Source of the DNA: JAOUGY01 sp963792365
GTDB lineage: Bacteria; Actinomycetota; Acidimicrobiia; Spongiisociales; ZC4RG35
Length of the DNA stretch: 64,000 bases
Assembly (NCBI GenBank): GCA_963792365.1
Contig: CAWBVW010000005.1
Span: 372,001-436,000 of the forward strand
Direction: 5' to 3'
In this document: piece after piece, positions 1 through 8,724 of the stretch
How positions within the stretch are numbered: the stretch's first letter is position 1
Layout of the letters: every line of letters starts with the position of its first letter
Notes under the pieces: model-generated
The model's database searches: none
Told to the model about the DNA's origin: nothing
What the model saw: the letters and a program-made list of their open reading frames with translations, nothing else
Position numbers and translations under genes: made by a program

Positions 1-114
1 CTGACCCGAGGCGGCATCATCCCACGCAGCCCCACAGATCCTGACTGGGTCCGTGTCGACACGCTCCAGCAACTCGCCGTTGATGAGCCCAAGTCCCGGA
101 ATCCCAGTCAGCAC
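1..114 (-). CDS. Possible partial coding frame running off the left edge
   Basis: The minus strand is open from a GTG at 114 to the window edge (38 codons), reading VLTGIPGLGLINGELLERV and onward, with amino acid use like a real protein. I do not recognise it. A tRNA-like relic lies directly upstream at 129-170, so it may be the front of a gene whose promoter was replaced, or the tail of a gene cut by an integration event. There is no clear ribosome binding site. The call is weak because most of the frame lies outside the window. Confidence 0.3.
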   Translation of the reverse strand, partial: MLTGIPGLGLINGELLERVDTDPVRICGAAWDDAASGQ

Positions 115-128
115 AAGTGACTCCCGAG

Positions 129-170
129 TGGGCGCTACAGGGATCGAACCTTTGGCCTCTGCCGTGTGAA
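129..170 (-). repeat. tRNA-Val 3'-half relic (copy 1)
   Basis: These 42 bases match the 3' half (acceptor, T-arm, part of the anticodon arm) of the tRNA-Val(CAC) gene at 37459-37500, with about four mismatches in the T-stem. The 5' half of the tRNA is absent, so it cannot be a working tRNA. Partial tRNA 3' ends are typical of attachment sites left by integrating elements. The origin is inferred; the similarity is visible directly. Confidence 0.6.
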
Positions 171-951
171 CTCGGATCAGACCGATGCTCTGACCCGGGC
201 GAACACTCAGAAACGCGGTCCGACCCGGCCATTCTTGCCCTCGCGACGTCTTCTGACGTCCTACGTCTCTTCCAGCATCTAGCGGACCCGAGACGGACCG
301 GAACCGAAGGAACCGGCGCGTGCAGCAGCTCTTCTCCTCCAAGAACCCACTGGGGAGATTCGACGCACCATAGAGAATCGGGCCGGACTTACCCTCAAGC
401 AGCGTCAACCGAAGGCTCCATGCCGCCTCCGTGGTTGGGCCGAGCGTTGTTACTCCCAAGGCGTCGGCAAGATCAGTCTTCAACCGGATAACAGAAGCCT
501 CGATCACGAACGCCACCACCCCACACGCACGCGGCGGGCGGTCAGTTTCAACCGATCACGGCAGCAGCCGGGTACCGCGAGCAGCAATCCACGCCCCTCC
601 GGATTGCAGCCGACACATGTGACTACTCCTGAGTGTGCTCATCCGAGAGGATCGGCTCTGGTCGGCAGCACGGGCTGACGAACGCAAGAAGAGACGCCTC
701 CGACGTCGAGAAAAGGACCACAATCCCCGACGGGTCCAGCAGCGAAGGCATATTGTCGGACCGCGGTCCGACTGGGAGAGCCTGCCGTCCAAATGCGCCA
801 GATCATGAGATCCACGACCCTTCCGAGAGAGCGAGGGGTCGGGCAATGGCAGCTGCCACATGGGCCCAGCTGTCGTAAGCGCATACCTGCGGGCGGCCGA
901 GGTGTCGTGACAACAGCCAATCCGGTCGCAGGCTCGGCACGGAACTAACAG
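171..951. other. Long non-coding stretch before the transporter operon
   Basis: I see no gene I can support here. All frames give arginine-, proline- and serine-rich shadow translations. The last part should hold the promoter of the transporter operon, but no clear -10/-35 pair stands out. It follows the tRNA relic at 129-170 and may be degraded DNA from an old insertion. Confidence 0.4.
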
Positions 952-963
952 CAAGGAGGAGGA
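952..963 (+). promoter_or_regulatory. Strong ribosome binding site of the transporter operon
   Basis: The purine run AAGGAGGAGGAAGG lies just before the ATG at 967 and contains a full AAGGAGG Shine-Dalgarno core. It fixes the start of the substrate-binding protein, whose lipoprotein signal follows at once. It is much stronger than the sites before other genes here, which fits a binding protein needed in excess over its permease. Confidence 0.7.
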
Positions 964-966
964 AGG

Positions 967-2325
967 ATGAAACAGTTCATAGCTGTTTTCGTCGCACTCG
1001 GAATGCTCCTCGCCGCCTGTGGCGGTGAGGACTCCGATTCAGAGGCGACCACAACGACGGCAGTAGCCGATGCAACGACGACCACGGCCAGTGGGGAGGC
1101 GGGAGGCGAGCCGATTGTGTTCGCTGCCTCTCTTCCGCTCACCGGTGGATTCTCGATCCCCGGCGTGCTTCATGAGCAGGGCTACCAGGTGTGCGTGGAC
1201 ATCATCAATGAGCGAGGCGGTCTGCTGGGCCGGCCGGTGGAACTCCTCATCAGCGACAACCAGTCCGACACGGAGACGGTGGTGGCTCAGTATGAGCGCT
1301 TCATCAATGTCGACAACGTCGACATCTTGCTCGGCACCTTTTCTACTCTTCTGTCGTTTCCTTCGTCTGCCATCGCCGAGCAGGCTCAAATGGTGTACCC
1401 CGAACCGTCTGACAGCTCGCTTCAGTCACACTCGAGGGGGTTCAGGTACAATTTCGGGTTCACGCTGAAGCCGATCAACTACATTGGCCAGACTCCCGTC
1501 GACGCGCTGGCCTACTACCGAGATCAAGGGCTGATCGCGGAAGAGGACTTCCCCAAGACCGCTGCGGTCGTCTACGTCGACGACTTCTTCCCGAACTCGA
1601 TCGCATTGGGCCTCGTGGGGGGTGAACTGCAGATCCCCGGTTCCGATGACGTGGTGGACTTCGGCAACGGCTATCTCGAGGACATCGGGATGGACCTCGT
1701 GTTCACCGAGCAGTATCCAGGCGATTTCACGGATTGGGTCGGCCTCGCCAACCGCGTCAAGCAGTCGGGCGCGGAGATGGTGTTCGTCCTGACTGTCCCT
1801 CCTTCCGAGATTGATCTCGTGAGAGCCTTCCAGACCATCCAATACCAACCGAAGGCGGCATTCTTCACACAGGGCACCTATTTGGAGTTCGGCGAACAGC
1901 TCGGGGAGGCGGCCGAGAACATCCTCGTCTGGAGCACGTTTGACCCAGAGATCGAGCACGAAGGATTCCTGGCCGGTGAGCGCTTCGACAACGCGGACTT
2001 CGTTCGCGAGGTCGAGGCGAGACTCGGCGAACCCGCCAACGAGGACCACGCTCAGGCCTTTTCTGTATGCCAGACGATGGCACAGGCGGTCGAAGCCGTC
2101 GGCTCAACTGACAACACTGCGATTCGGGATTGGCTGGATTCGAGGACCGCACAGGACCCAGTTCGGACCATCCAAGGCCCGTACTACTGGGACGATATTG
2201 GACTAACGGCGGAACGCGACGTTCTGCTTCTGCAGTGGCAGGACGGTGCGCTCAGGTTCGTCTTCCCGCGAGGTGACGCGTACGCGACGTCGGTCGATCT
2301 TCGCTGGGAGGGGCCGCGTTGGTGA
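967..2325 (+). CDS. Branched-chain-amino-acid-type ABC transporter substrate-binding lipoprotein
   Basis: This is the extracytoplasmic solute receptor of the five-gene transporter that follows. Residues 1-18 form a lipoprotein signal peptide ending in the lipobox LAAC (Cys18 would be lipidated). A Thr/Ala-rich linker covers about 24-45, and the rest is a type I periplasmic-binding (LivK/Peripla_BP_6) fold that begins with the family-like IVFAASLPLTGGF. At 452 residues it is longer than LivK, as is common for receptors of amides, urea or aromatic acids. The ligand cannot be read from sequence. The downstream RidA and amidohydrolase genes suggest a nitrogen-containing carboxylate (inference). 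Confidence 0.85.
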   Translation: MKQFIAVFVALGMLLAACGGEDSDSEATTTTAVADATTTTASGEAGGEPIVFAASLPLTGGFSIPGVLHEQGYQVCVDIINERGGLLGRPVELLISDNQSDTETVVAQYERFINVDNVDILLGTFSTLLSFPSSAIAEQAQMVYPEPSDSSLQSHSRGFRYNFGFTLKPINYIGQTPVDALAYYRDQGLIAEEDFPKTAAVVYVDDFFPNSIALGLVGGELQIPGSDDVVDFGNGYLEDIGMDLVFTEQYPGDFTDWVGLANRVKQSGAEMVFVLTVPPSEIDLVRAFQTIQYQPKAAFFTQGTYLEFGEQLGEAAENILVWSTFDPEIEHEGFLAGERFDNADFVREVEARLGEPANEDHAQAFSVCQTMAQAVEAVGSTDNTAIRDWLDSRTAQDPVRTIQGPYYWDDIGLTAERDVLLLQWQDGALRFVFPRGDAYATSVDLRWEGPRW

Positions 2326-2341
2326 CCGCCCGACGCTGAAC

Positions 2342-3076
2342 ATGGTGCTACTCGAGGTATCCGATCTCCACAAGGCGTTCGGCGGCATCCATGCCGTCAA
2401 CGGCGCAGCCTTCTCAGTGGCGGAGGGCTCAGTGACGTCTCTGATCGGACCGAACGGCGCCGGGAAGACAACGGCCTTCAATATGATCAATGGCGTCCTC
2501 GCCGCGGACCGAGGATCGGCCCGCTATGACGGTGTCGAGCTGATTGGCAGGCGACCGCACCAGATCACGAAGCTCGGGATCAGCCGCACGTTCCAGGTAA
2601 CCCGAACGTTGCCTGCGCTCACCGTCGTCGAGAACATGGCGCTCGCCGCACCAACCGGCGGTGTGAGGGCGCTCCTGGGGTCAAAGGTCCTCGAACGTGA
2701 GCGAGAGCAGGCACTCGAACTGCTGGAGTTCGTCGGGATCGCCCGGCTCGCCGACTCGAAGGCTGCCGACCTGTCGTACGGGCAGCGGAAGCTCCTCGAA
2801 TTCGCTGCCGTCATGATGTCCAAGCCCCGGCTGGTCCTTCTCGATGAACCCGCGGGCGGCGTGAACCCCGCTCTCCTCGAAGAGATCATGAGTCGCATCG
2901 ACACCTTGCGAAAGGGAGGAATCACGTTTCTCATCGTCGAGCACAACATGGACTTGGTCATGCAGCTCAGCGATTCGGTGATCGTGATGGCCCAAGGCCA
3001 GGTGATCATTCAGGACCGGCCTGCGGTGGTCCACGCCGACCCGCGGGTGGTCGATGCCTATCTGGGAGTGGCATGA
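2342..3076 (+). CDS. livG: ABC transporter ATP-binding protein, LivG type
   Basis: One of two cytoplasmic ATPases powering the transporter. The 244-residue protein has Walker A GPNGAGKTT (about 36-44), signature LSYGQRK and Walker B LVLLDEPAGG. The LivG-type feature is the NMINGVL segment after Walker A and FLIVEHNMDLV near the C-terminus. I chose ATG 2342 because the protein then starts MVLLEVSDLHK, standard for the family; a longer in-frame start at 2246 would overlap the receptor gene. Its stop overlaps the next start (ATGA at 3073-3076), so the two ATPases are translationally coupled. Confidence 0.9.
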   Translation: MVLLEVSDLHKAFGGIHAVNGAAFSVAEGSVTSLIGPNGAGKTTAFNMINGVLAADRGSARYDGVELIGRRPHQITKLGISRTFQVTRTLPALTVVENMALAAPTGGVRALLGSKVLEREREQALELLEFVGIARLADSKAADLSYGQRKLLEFAAVMMSKPRLVLLDEPAGGVNPALLEEIMSRIDTLRKGGITFLIVEHNMDLVMQLSDSVIVMAQGQVIIQDRPAVVHADPRVVDAYLGVA

Positions 3077-3810
3077 CGGCGTTGCTCGAGGTGAGCGAGA
3101 TCCACGTCGGATACCCGGGCGGTCCGGATATCCTGAAGGGCCTCAGTCTCGAGGTCGCCGAAGGCCAGAGCTATTGCGTAATCGGTCCCAACGGTGCCGG
3201 CAAGTCCACGATGCTCAAGGCCATCGCGGGACTGTTGCCCACTCGATCTGGTTCGATTCGTCTCGAAGGCAGAGATATCGCCGGACTGCGCCCGGATCAG
3301 CGACTTGCCAGCGGGGTGTGCTTCGTCCCCCAAGATCCGAGCATCTTCCCAGCGATGACGGTTCACGAGAACCTCATCATGGGGGCGTTTCTTGTGGACG
3401 ATCGCTCTCTCATCCGCGGACGCCTCGAGCGCGTGTATGACTTGTTCCCCCGTCTCACCGAGCGATCGAAGCAGGCTGCCGGAACGATGTCGGGTGGCGA
3501 ACAGCAGCAACTGCTCCTCGGGCGCGCCCTCATGATCGATCCAAAGGTGCTGATGATCGACGAACCGAGCCTCGGCCTCGCGCCGATGATCGCCGATCAG
3601 ATCTTCACGGTGATTCGCAACCTCGGGACTCTTGGCGTCACGGTGCTGATGGTGGAACAAAGCGTCGTGCGGGGACTTGGAGCAACCGATTGGGCATTCG
3701 TTCTCGACCTCGGGTCCAAGAGGTTCGAGGGGCCGTCGAAGGGGTTGCTGGAGGACAAGCGAATTCGTGACCTGTATCTCGGCAGGACGGCCTCAGAGGG
3801 CGTCGAGTGA
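3073..3810 (+). CDS. livF: ABC transporter ATP-binding protein, LivF type
   Basis: The second ATPase of the transporter, 245 residues. Visible motifs are Walker A GPNGAGKST (about 38-46), signature MSGGEQQQL and Walker B VLMIDEPSLGLAP; the LGLAP after Walker B is characteristic of LivF. It begins by ATGA overlap with livG and ends by GTGA overlap with the first permease at 3807, so the operon is tightly packed and probably made from one transcript. Confidence 0.9.
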   Translation: MTALLEVSEIHVGYPGGPDILKGLSLEVAEGQSYCVIGPNGAGKSTMLKAIAGLLPTRSGSIRLEGRDIAGLRPDQRLASGVCFVPQDPSIFPAMTVHENLIMGAFLVDDRSLIRGRLERVYDLFPRLTERSKQAAGTMSGGEQQQLLLGRALMIDPKVLMIDEPSLGLAPMIADQIFTVIRNLGTLGVTVLMVEQSVVRGLGATDWAFVLDLGSKRFEGPSKGLLEDKRIRDLYLGRTASEGVE

Positions 3811-4679
3811 ACGCGCTGCAAGTTGCGATCTTCGGCCTGATGTTGGGGGGCGTCTATGCCCTCATGGCATCGGGCTTGACACTCTTGTTCGGAGTGATGC
3901 GGATCGTCAATCTGGCGCACGGGGTGTTCATTCTGCTCGGCGCGTATTTCGCATACTTCGCCTATGAGCGGGTCACCGTCGATCCGTTCGTGTCATTCGT
4001 CGCGGTCGTTCCCCTGATGCTCCTCCTCGGAATGGCGATCTACCGCCTGTTGTTCACACGCATCGAGGGATCAAGTCGATTCGGAGAGATGACCGTACTC
4101 CTCACCTTTGGAATGGCCCTCATCGTGGAGGGCCTCCTCGGCTACTTCTTCACAGGCATCTTCCGGTCAACGAGTCCCTCCTACGGAACCAGCGCTTTCA
4201 TCCTCGGGGAACTCTTCATCCCCAAGGGTCAGCTGTACGGGTCGATCGCCAGCTTTGGACTTCTGATCTTGCTGTGGGCATTCCTGACGCGAACGAAGAT
4301 CGGAACGGCGATTCGCGCGACGATGCAGAACAGGACGGCTGCACAGATTGTTGGAGTCAACGTTCGCTGGGTGTCGACCGTTTCCTTTGGGATCGGCGTT
4401 GCGATGGCTGGCGCGGCCGGCACCCTCATGAGCTACCTGTCAGCGTTCTTTCCGGCGCGGCATTGGCAGTGGATAGCGATCCTGTTGTCTCTGGTGGTGC
4501 TCGGCGGTCTCGGTAGTCTCAAAGGTGCAGTGGTCGCGGCGTTGGCGCTCTCAGTGCTCAGTGCCTTCGTCAGCGACTGGCTGGGCCCGACGTGGTCACC
4601 GATGACGTTCTACCTGGCGTTGTTCCTGATCTTGCTTGTTCGTCCCGAGGGCTTGTTTGGAAAGGCCGGTGCCGCGTGA
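3807..4679 (+). CDS. livH: Branched-chain-amino-acid-type ABC permease, LivH type
   Basis: A 290-residue inner-membrane permease with about eight hydrophobic segments. It begins with the LivH-like stretch GLMLGGVYALMASGLTLLFG followed by RIVNLAHG, a conserved start of this family. Late in the protein, VVLGGLGSLKG matches the family's coupling/EAA-like loop. The GTG start at 3807 overlaps the livF stop and the stop overlaps the livM start. It should form a heterodimer with LivM. The substrate is unknown. Confidence 0.88.
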   Translation: MNALQVAIFGLMLGGVYALMASGLTLLFGVMRIVNLAHGVFILLGAYFAYFAYERVTVDPFVSFVAVVPLMLLLGMAIYRLLFTRIEGSSRFGEMTVLLTFGMALIVEGLLGYFFTGIFRSTSPSYGTSAFILGELFIPKGQLYGSIASFGLLILLWAFLTRTKIGTAIRATMQNRTAAQIVGVNVRWVSTVSFGIGVAMAGAAGTLMSYLSAFFPARHWQWIAILLSLVVLGGLGSLKGAVVAALALSVLSAFVSDWLGPTWSPMTFYLALFLILLVRPEGLFGKAGAA

Positions 4680-5692
4680 GCGAGTCGAAGACATCGTCTG
4701 ACGCTCTCCACTCGACTGTCCGGGTCGACCGTCGCGCACGGGTTGTGCCTGTTATCGCGCTCCTCGCCGTTGCCATCGTGCTCCCTCTTGCCCGCCCACT
4801 CTTTCCTGGGACGTACAACTATGTGCTCCAACTCCTCCTTGTCACCTACATGTGGGTAGCCCTGGCCTCGAGCTGGAACATCATCGGAGGGTATGTCGGC
4901 TACATCTCCCTCGGGAACAACGTCTTCTTCGGGATCGGCGGCTACTTCGCCGGATCACTGCTCGTCTACTACGGCTGGTCGCCTTTCCTCACAGCCCCGG
5001 TCGCCGGCGTGCTGGGACTCGGCCTGGGGTTGCTGTTCGGCCTGGTGGCTCTGCGCACCAGCGGCGCGGCGTTCATCATCTCGACGATCGCCCTGCTGCT
5101 CATGACCGCGCTCGTGTTCGACAACTGGGAGTGGGTAGGTGGAGCAAACGGGCTCAGTCTGCCCTTACCGCAATTCGAACTGCGCTGGGTGAAGGTGCCC
5201 TTCTATTACGCGATGCTCCTCACCGGTATCGGGGCAGTGTGGCTCTCGTGGAAGGTCGCCCATTCGCGTTTCGGCCTCGGGCTGCGCGCTATCGCCGAGG
5301 ACGAGATCAAGGCGGAGGTCGCCGGCATCAACACTCGGGCATACAAGGTCATGGCTTTTGCGCTGAGCGCCATCTTTCCAGCCATCGCCGGCGCCTTTTG
5401 GGGCTATTCGCTCACCTATCTCCGGGGGACCATCTTCTTCTCCATCGCGGTAGCGGCGGAGATGGTTCTCATGGCGATCATCGGAGGACGTGGTACGGTC
5501 GCCGGTCCCGTGGTCGGAGCCGTCCTTCTGGTAGCCATCAACGAGTTCTCGGTGGCCCGGTTCGGTTCATCCGAATTGAACATCGTCGTGACAGGATTGG
5601 TCCTGTTGGCGGCGCTCGTCTTTTTCCCGACCGGGATCGTCGGAACCCTTCGGGAGCGGGGAAGACTTCCCCGATTCCTCGATTGGGACTGA
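4676..5692 (+). CDS. livM: Branched-chain-amino-acid-type ABC permease, LivM type
   Basis: The second permease, 338 residues, partner of LivH. After a hydrophilic N-terminus of about 20 residues come roughly nine membrane segments. Typical LivM stretches are ASSWNIIGGYVGYISLG and, later, MAIIGGRGTVAGPVVGAV. I chose GTG 4676, which overlaps the livH stop (GTGA), over an ATG at 4592 that would run 88 bases into livH. It closes the transporter set; a RidA gene follows after 23 bases, probably in the same transcript. Confidence 0.88.
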   Translation: MSESKTSSDALHSTVRVDRRARVVPVIALLAVAIVLPLARPLFPGTYNYVLQLLLVTYMWVALASSWNIIGGYVGYISLGNNVFFGIGGYFAGSLLVYYGWSPFLTAPVAGVLGLGLGLLFGLVALRTSGAAFIISTIALLLMTALVFDNWEWVGGANGLSLPLPQFELRWVKVPFYYAMLLTGIGAVWLSWKVAHSRFGLGLRAIAEDEIKAEVAGINTRAYKVMAFALSAIFPAIAGAFWGYSLTYLRGTIFFSIAVAAEMVLMAIIGGRGTVAGPVVGAVLLVAINEFSVARFGSSELNIVVTGLVLLAALVFFPTGIVGTLRERGRLPRFLDWD

Positions 5693-5715
5693 CTCAAGAG
5701 CAGAGAGGAGCTGGC

Positions 5716-6150
5716 ATGCCCGAGCGATACGAGTACATCCACACCAAGGAGCGCGATCTCCGGTTCAACATGCCATACACCCCGGCCATCGCCGTTACCG
5801 GCGGTCGGACCGTCTATCTGTCCGGGGTGACCGCCGCACCCGTGTACCACTCTCATCCCCACGTTCCATCTGAGTTCGACGACATCCCGCTGGACCCGGA
5901 GGCTCAGGCGTCGCTCTGCATGGAGAACCTCGTCAAGGTTTTGGAGGAGGTAGGAGGGGAACTGACAGACATCGTCGAGCTGACCCGCTACATGGTGGAT
6001 CAGGCGTCGAACCAAGACGGCGTCAACCGAGCCATGGCCAGGTATCTCGGCGATCACCGGCCTGCGAGCACATCGGTGGAGGTCGTCCGACTGGCGACGG
6101 ACCCACGAATGATCCTCGAGTTGAAGGCAGTGGCTGTAGTCCCGGAGTAG
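5716..6150 (+). CDS. RidA family protein (YjgF/UK114)
   Basis: A 144-residue cytoplasmic protein of the RidA superfamily, whose members deaminate reactive enamine/imine intermediates or act as catabolic deaminases. Visible family features are TYLSGVT-like VYLSGVTAAP near residue 35, then CMENLVKVLEEVGGELTDIVELTRYMVD and the closing STSVEVVRLATDPRMILELKAVAV. The start has the good site AGAGGAG before ATG 5716. The arginine that binds carboxylate in true RidA is not clearly placed, so a catabolic deaminase role is as likely as housekeeping RidA. Confidence 0.82.
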   Translation: MPERYEYIHTKERDLRFNMPYTPAIAVTGGRTVYLSGVTAAPVYHSHPHVPSEFDDIPLDPEAQASLCMENLVKVLEEVGGELTDIVELTRYMVDQASNQDGVNRAMARYLGDHRPASTSVEVVRLATDPRMILELKAVAVVPE

Positions 6151-6255
6151 AGAGCTCAGGGGTAACGCTCAGCCAACGCCGACGGCCCCTCGGCCCACAC
6201 CTCCCCTTGGAGTTCCAACGCGGTGCCGAGCGCGTCGGTCGCGCCTGTCACGCTT

Positions 6256-7260
6256 TCACGTCGTCTCGACTGGGAGTCGGTACCACGCGCCCGCTGCTCC
6301 TCCCATGGTGTCTGAGGCTTCTGCACCGGACAGCCCGGACATGATCGCTCTCCGGATCCGGCTCACGTCGGCATTCGGGAAGGGATGATCCGTGCCGAAC
6401 ATCAGCCGATCCGCACCCACCAGATCGGCCGTGAGGCGAACCGCGCCGGCGTCGTATAGCGCAGCATCCAAGAGGAGATGGCCAGCGGATTGACGTGGAG
6501 AGCTACTACTTCGGGCCTGCGAAGGGAGCGTTCCCTCTAAGCGACCGATCAGGAACGGCAACGTTCCGCCACCGTGAGCTGCCACCAGTCGAAGTCCTGC
6601 GTGGCGCTCGAAAACACCGCCAAGGAGCAGACGTGCCAACGCGATAGTCGTCTTGAGCGGGAAGCCGATACCGGCCGACAAGGCGATCCCATATCCGGTC
6701 AGCTCCTCGGGTACTTCGGCCATCATCGGATGGATCATCAGAGGCGAACCGGTTCCCGCCAGAGCCTCCCACACAGGGTCGAGGCGTGTGTCATCGAGGG
6801 ACAACCCGCCGATGGTGGTAGGTGAGATAACCCCTCTGAGACCGGGAGTCTGGGCGACTTGCTCGACCACCAGGGCGATATCCGTTGGGTCCGCTCGAGG
6901 CAATACTCCCATACCGATGATCCGGCCTGACGTCTCCTCGGCGAGCGTGGCCATTCGGGCATTTGCGTCGCGGGCCAGATCCAGAGATTCATCCGGCTCG
7001 AAGACTTCCAGCCATGGGTTTCCGAGAGACACCACCGAACAGTCGATCCCATGCATCCGCATGAAATCCAGCTTGGCAGCGACCGTCGTGTAGCTCTCCG
7101 TGAGCATCGGGCCGGACTCCTCTCCGCTCTGCGTCGTGAACAAGAGAAGACGTTCACCGTCCCCGTCTTCGGCTACCCGAGGAACCTTCGTCCTGCCGCG
7201 GAAGAAGTCGATGAACCAGTCCGGGTAGAGGTGGGAGTGGATGTCGACGACGCGACTCAC
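6256..7260 (-). CDS. Amidohydrolase family protein, ACMSD-like
   Basis: A 334-residue TIM-barrel amidohydrolase (amidohydrolase_2, the 2-amino-3-carboxymuconate semialdehyde decarboxylase group). The metal-binding HxH is DIHSH (His8, His10). Later come LMIHPMM, the histidine of VAAHGGG and the acidic GTDHPFPN. I chose GTG 7260 because the barrel begins at once with VVDIHSHLYP; upstream translation is unlike the family. It faces left, opposite to the transporter operon, between RidA genes. Members hydrolyse or decarboxylate aromatic and amino-muconate intermediates; the exact substrate is not readable. Confidence 0.8.
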   Translation of the reverse strand: MSRVVDIHSHLYPDWFIDFFRGRTKVPRVAEDGDGERLLLFTTQSGEESGPMLTESYTTVAAKLDFMRMHGIDCSVVSLGNPWLEVFEPDESLDLARDANARMATLAEETSGRIIGMGVLPRADPTDIALVVEQVAQTPGLRGVISPTTIGGLSLDDTRLDPVWEALAGTGSPLMIHPMMAEVPEELTGYGIALSAGIGFPLKTTIALARLLLGGVFERHAGLRLVAAHGGGTLPFLIGRLEGTLPSQARSSSSPRQSAGHLLLDAALYDAGAVRLTADLVGADRLMFGTDHPFPNADVSRIRRAIMSGLSGAEASDTMGGAAGAWYRLPVETT

Positions 7261-7512
7261 GCCGGGCCCATCCACCCAGGTTCGAGCTCTACCATGGTGC
7301 TCCTTCTGTGGGCATCTGCAGCGTAACCCGTGGGCGGACCCGGCTCCCTGTCGGAGAGGCGACCACGACCGGAGCGAGCGATGAAACCACCCGCAGCCGG
7401 GTCGGGAAATGCCCGGGCGGTCAAAGGTTGATGCGGAAGCACCCGGCCTTTGCCAGAGTGCTATGTTCAACAGGAATGGTGGTTCCTGCGACCGGTTGGG
7501 AGGGGCGGCGAA

Positions 7513-8652
7513 ATGCTTGATCCGCTCCACCGCGACGATGTCCCCCGCGGACTGGTCTTCACCTTGGGTTACGCCGTTGCACCAGGGAGTCGCTTCGTCT
7601 TCCTGAAGAGTTCTGACACTCGCTCTCAGGCAACTACGACCGGAGACTTCCACAGCCAGTCGCGCGATTCTCTGGCCTACCTCCAACGATTGGCCACCTC
7701 GGTGAGCCCTGGCGCTCGGATCGCGAAGGTCCGACGCTATATGACGAGTGGCCGTGGTCACAGGAGCCCGGAAACCCTTCCGATCTGGAACGAGGCTTTC
7801 GCCGACGGGCTCCCGGCCTCGACGGCGTTGGAGGTCCCCGGTACGACTCTCCCGGGATCGGTGATCGATCTGGAGGGGTGGGCTTTCGCCCCGGCGGACC
7901 CGGATGTCGAACCGCTGCAGCGCTTCCCGGGCGTTCGGCTGACACCCGACGCCGTGTCGATGCGCGGGGACCAGGCCGTGTGCGTCGCCGCAGTGAAGCC
8001 AGAGGCCGGCACCTGCGTCGAACGGGAGCTTCGATCATGCCTACTGCGGATCGAAGACAGGTTCGAAGAGCTCGGAGCAGACTGCGACAACGTCGTCAAG
8101 CTAACGGTCTACTTCCGCGATCCAAGGTCCTGGCCGGTCATCGAGAGCATGATCTTCGGGAGGTACGGCGAACAGAGCCCCGTGGTCAACCCGGTTATTG
8201 TCTCGAACCTCTCCACCCCCGGCGGCCACGTCGAGATGACCGGATGGGCACGTTCAAATCGAAGCGGGCACGAGAAGAGCGACGCCGTCGTCGACCTCCA
8301 GGACCGTCTGTTTGCGACCACCGGGACAGGAGCGATCGAGATCTTCATCGGGGGGGAAGCATCCCAGATGTACGCCCAGACTCCACCGGCAACAATCGAG
8401 GAACAGGCGCACGTCGGCATGCAAAACCAAAGAAAGGTGTTGGAGGCGGCCGGAGCGACCTTCGACGACGTGTTCCGGTCGAATTTCTATGTGACCGACA
8501 TTCGTGAGTGGGAGGCAATCGAGCCGATCGTGTCCAGCTACTTCGATCGACCTCCCCCGGTCCCAATGGTCGTGGAGGTCTCGCGCCTCACTGCGAAGCA
8601 AGGAGTCCGCTTCGAACCAGATCTCTGGGCGGTACTACCACGCTCGCAATGA
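7513..8652 (+). CDS. Multi-domain RidA-like protein
   Basis: A 379-residue protein that appears to be two or three RidA-like domains in tandem. The last (about 255-375) is clearest, with GTGAIEIFIGGEAS, a helix containing QRKVLEAAGATFDDVFRSNFYVTD and the closing MVVEVSRLTAKQGVRFEPDLWA. A middle domain at about 115-245 has the same order (RIEDRFEELGADCDNVVKLTVYF). The first 110 residues are diverged. ATG 7513 follows a GGGAGGGGCGG site. Fused RidA domains are uncommon. Together with the single-domain gene at 5716 and the broken copy at 8725 this makes three adjacent RidA genes. Confidence 0.7.
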   Translation: MLDPLHRDDVPRGLVFTLGYAVAPGSRFVFLKSSDTRSQATTTGDFHSQSRDSLAYLQRLATSVSPGARIAKVRRYMTSGRGHRSPETLPIWNEAFADGLPASTALEVPGTTLPGSVIDLEGWAFAPADPDVEPLQRFPGVRLTPDAVSMRGDQAVCVAAVKPEAGTCVERELRSCLLRIEDRFEELGADCDNVVKLTVYFRDPRSWPVIESMIFGRYGEQSPVVNPVIVSNLSTPGGHVEMTGWARSNRSGHEKSDAVVDLQDRLFATTGTGAIEIFIGGEASQMYAQTPPATIEEQAHVGMQNQRKVLEAAGATFDDVFRSNFYVTDIREWEAIEPIVSSYFDRPPPVPMVVEVSRLTAKQGVRFEPDLWAVLPRSQ

Positions 8653-8724
8653 GTCATCCGACGAGGCGGATCCTCCGTCCGGCCACATGGTGTCTCGACA
8701 CACGCGCAACGGGTCACGCGTGAG

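Noticed and set aside
4852..5715. N-terminal extension of the first RidA gene into livM
   Set aside because: The extension is an alternate frame of livM with no protein character; ATG 5716 has a good ribosome site and matches RidA length.
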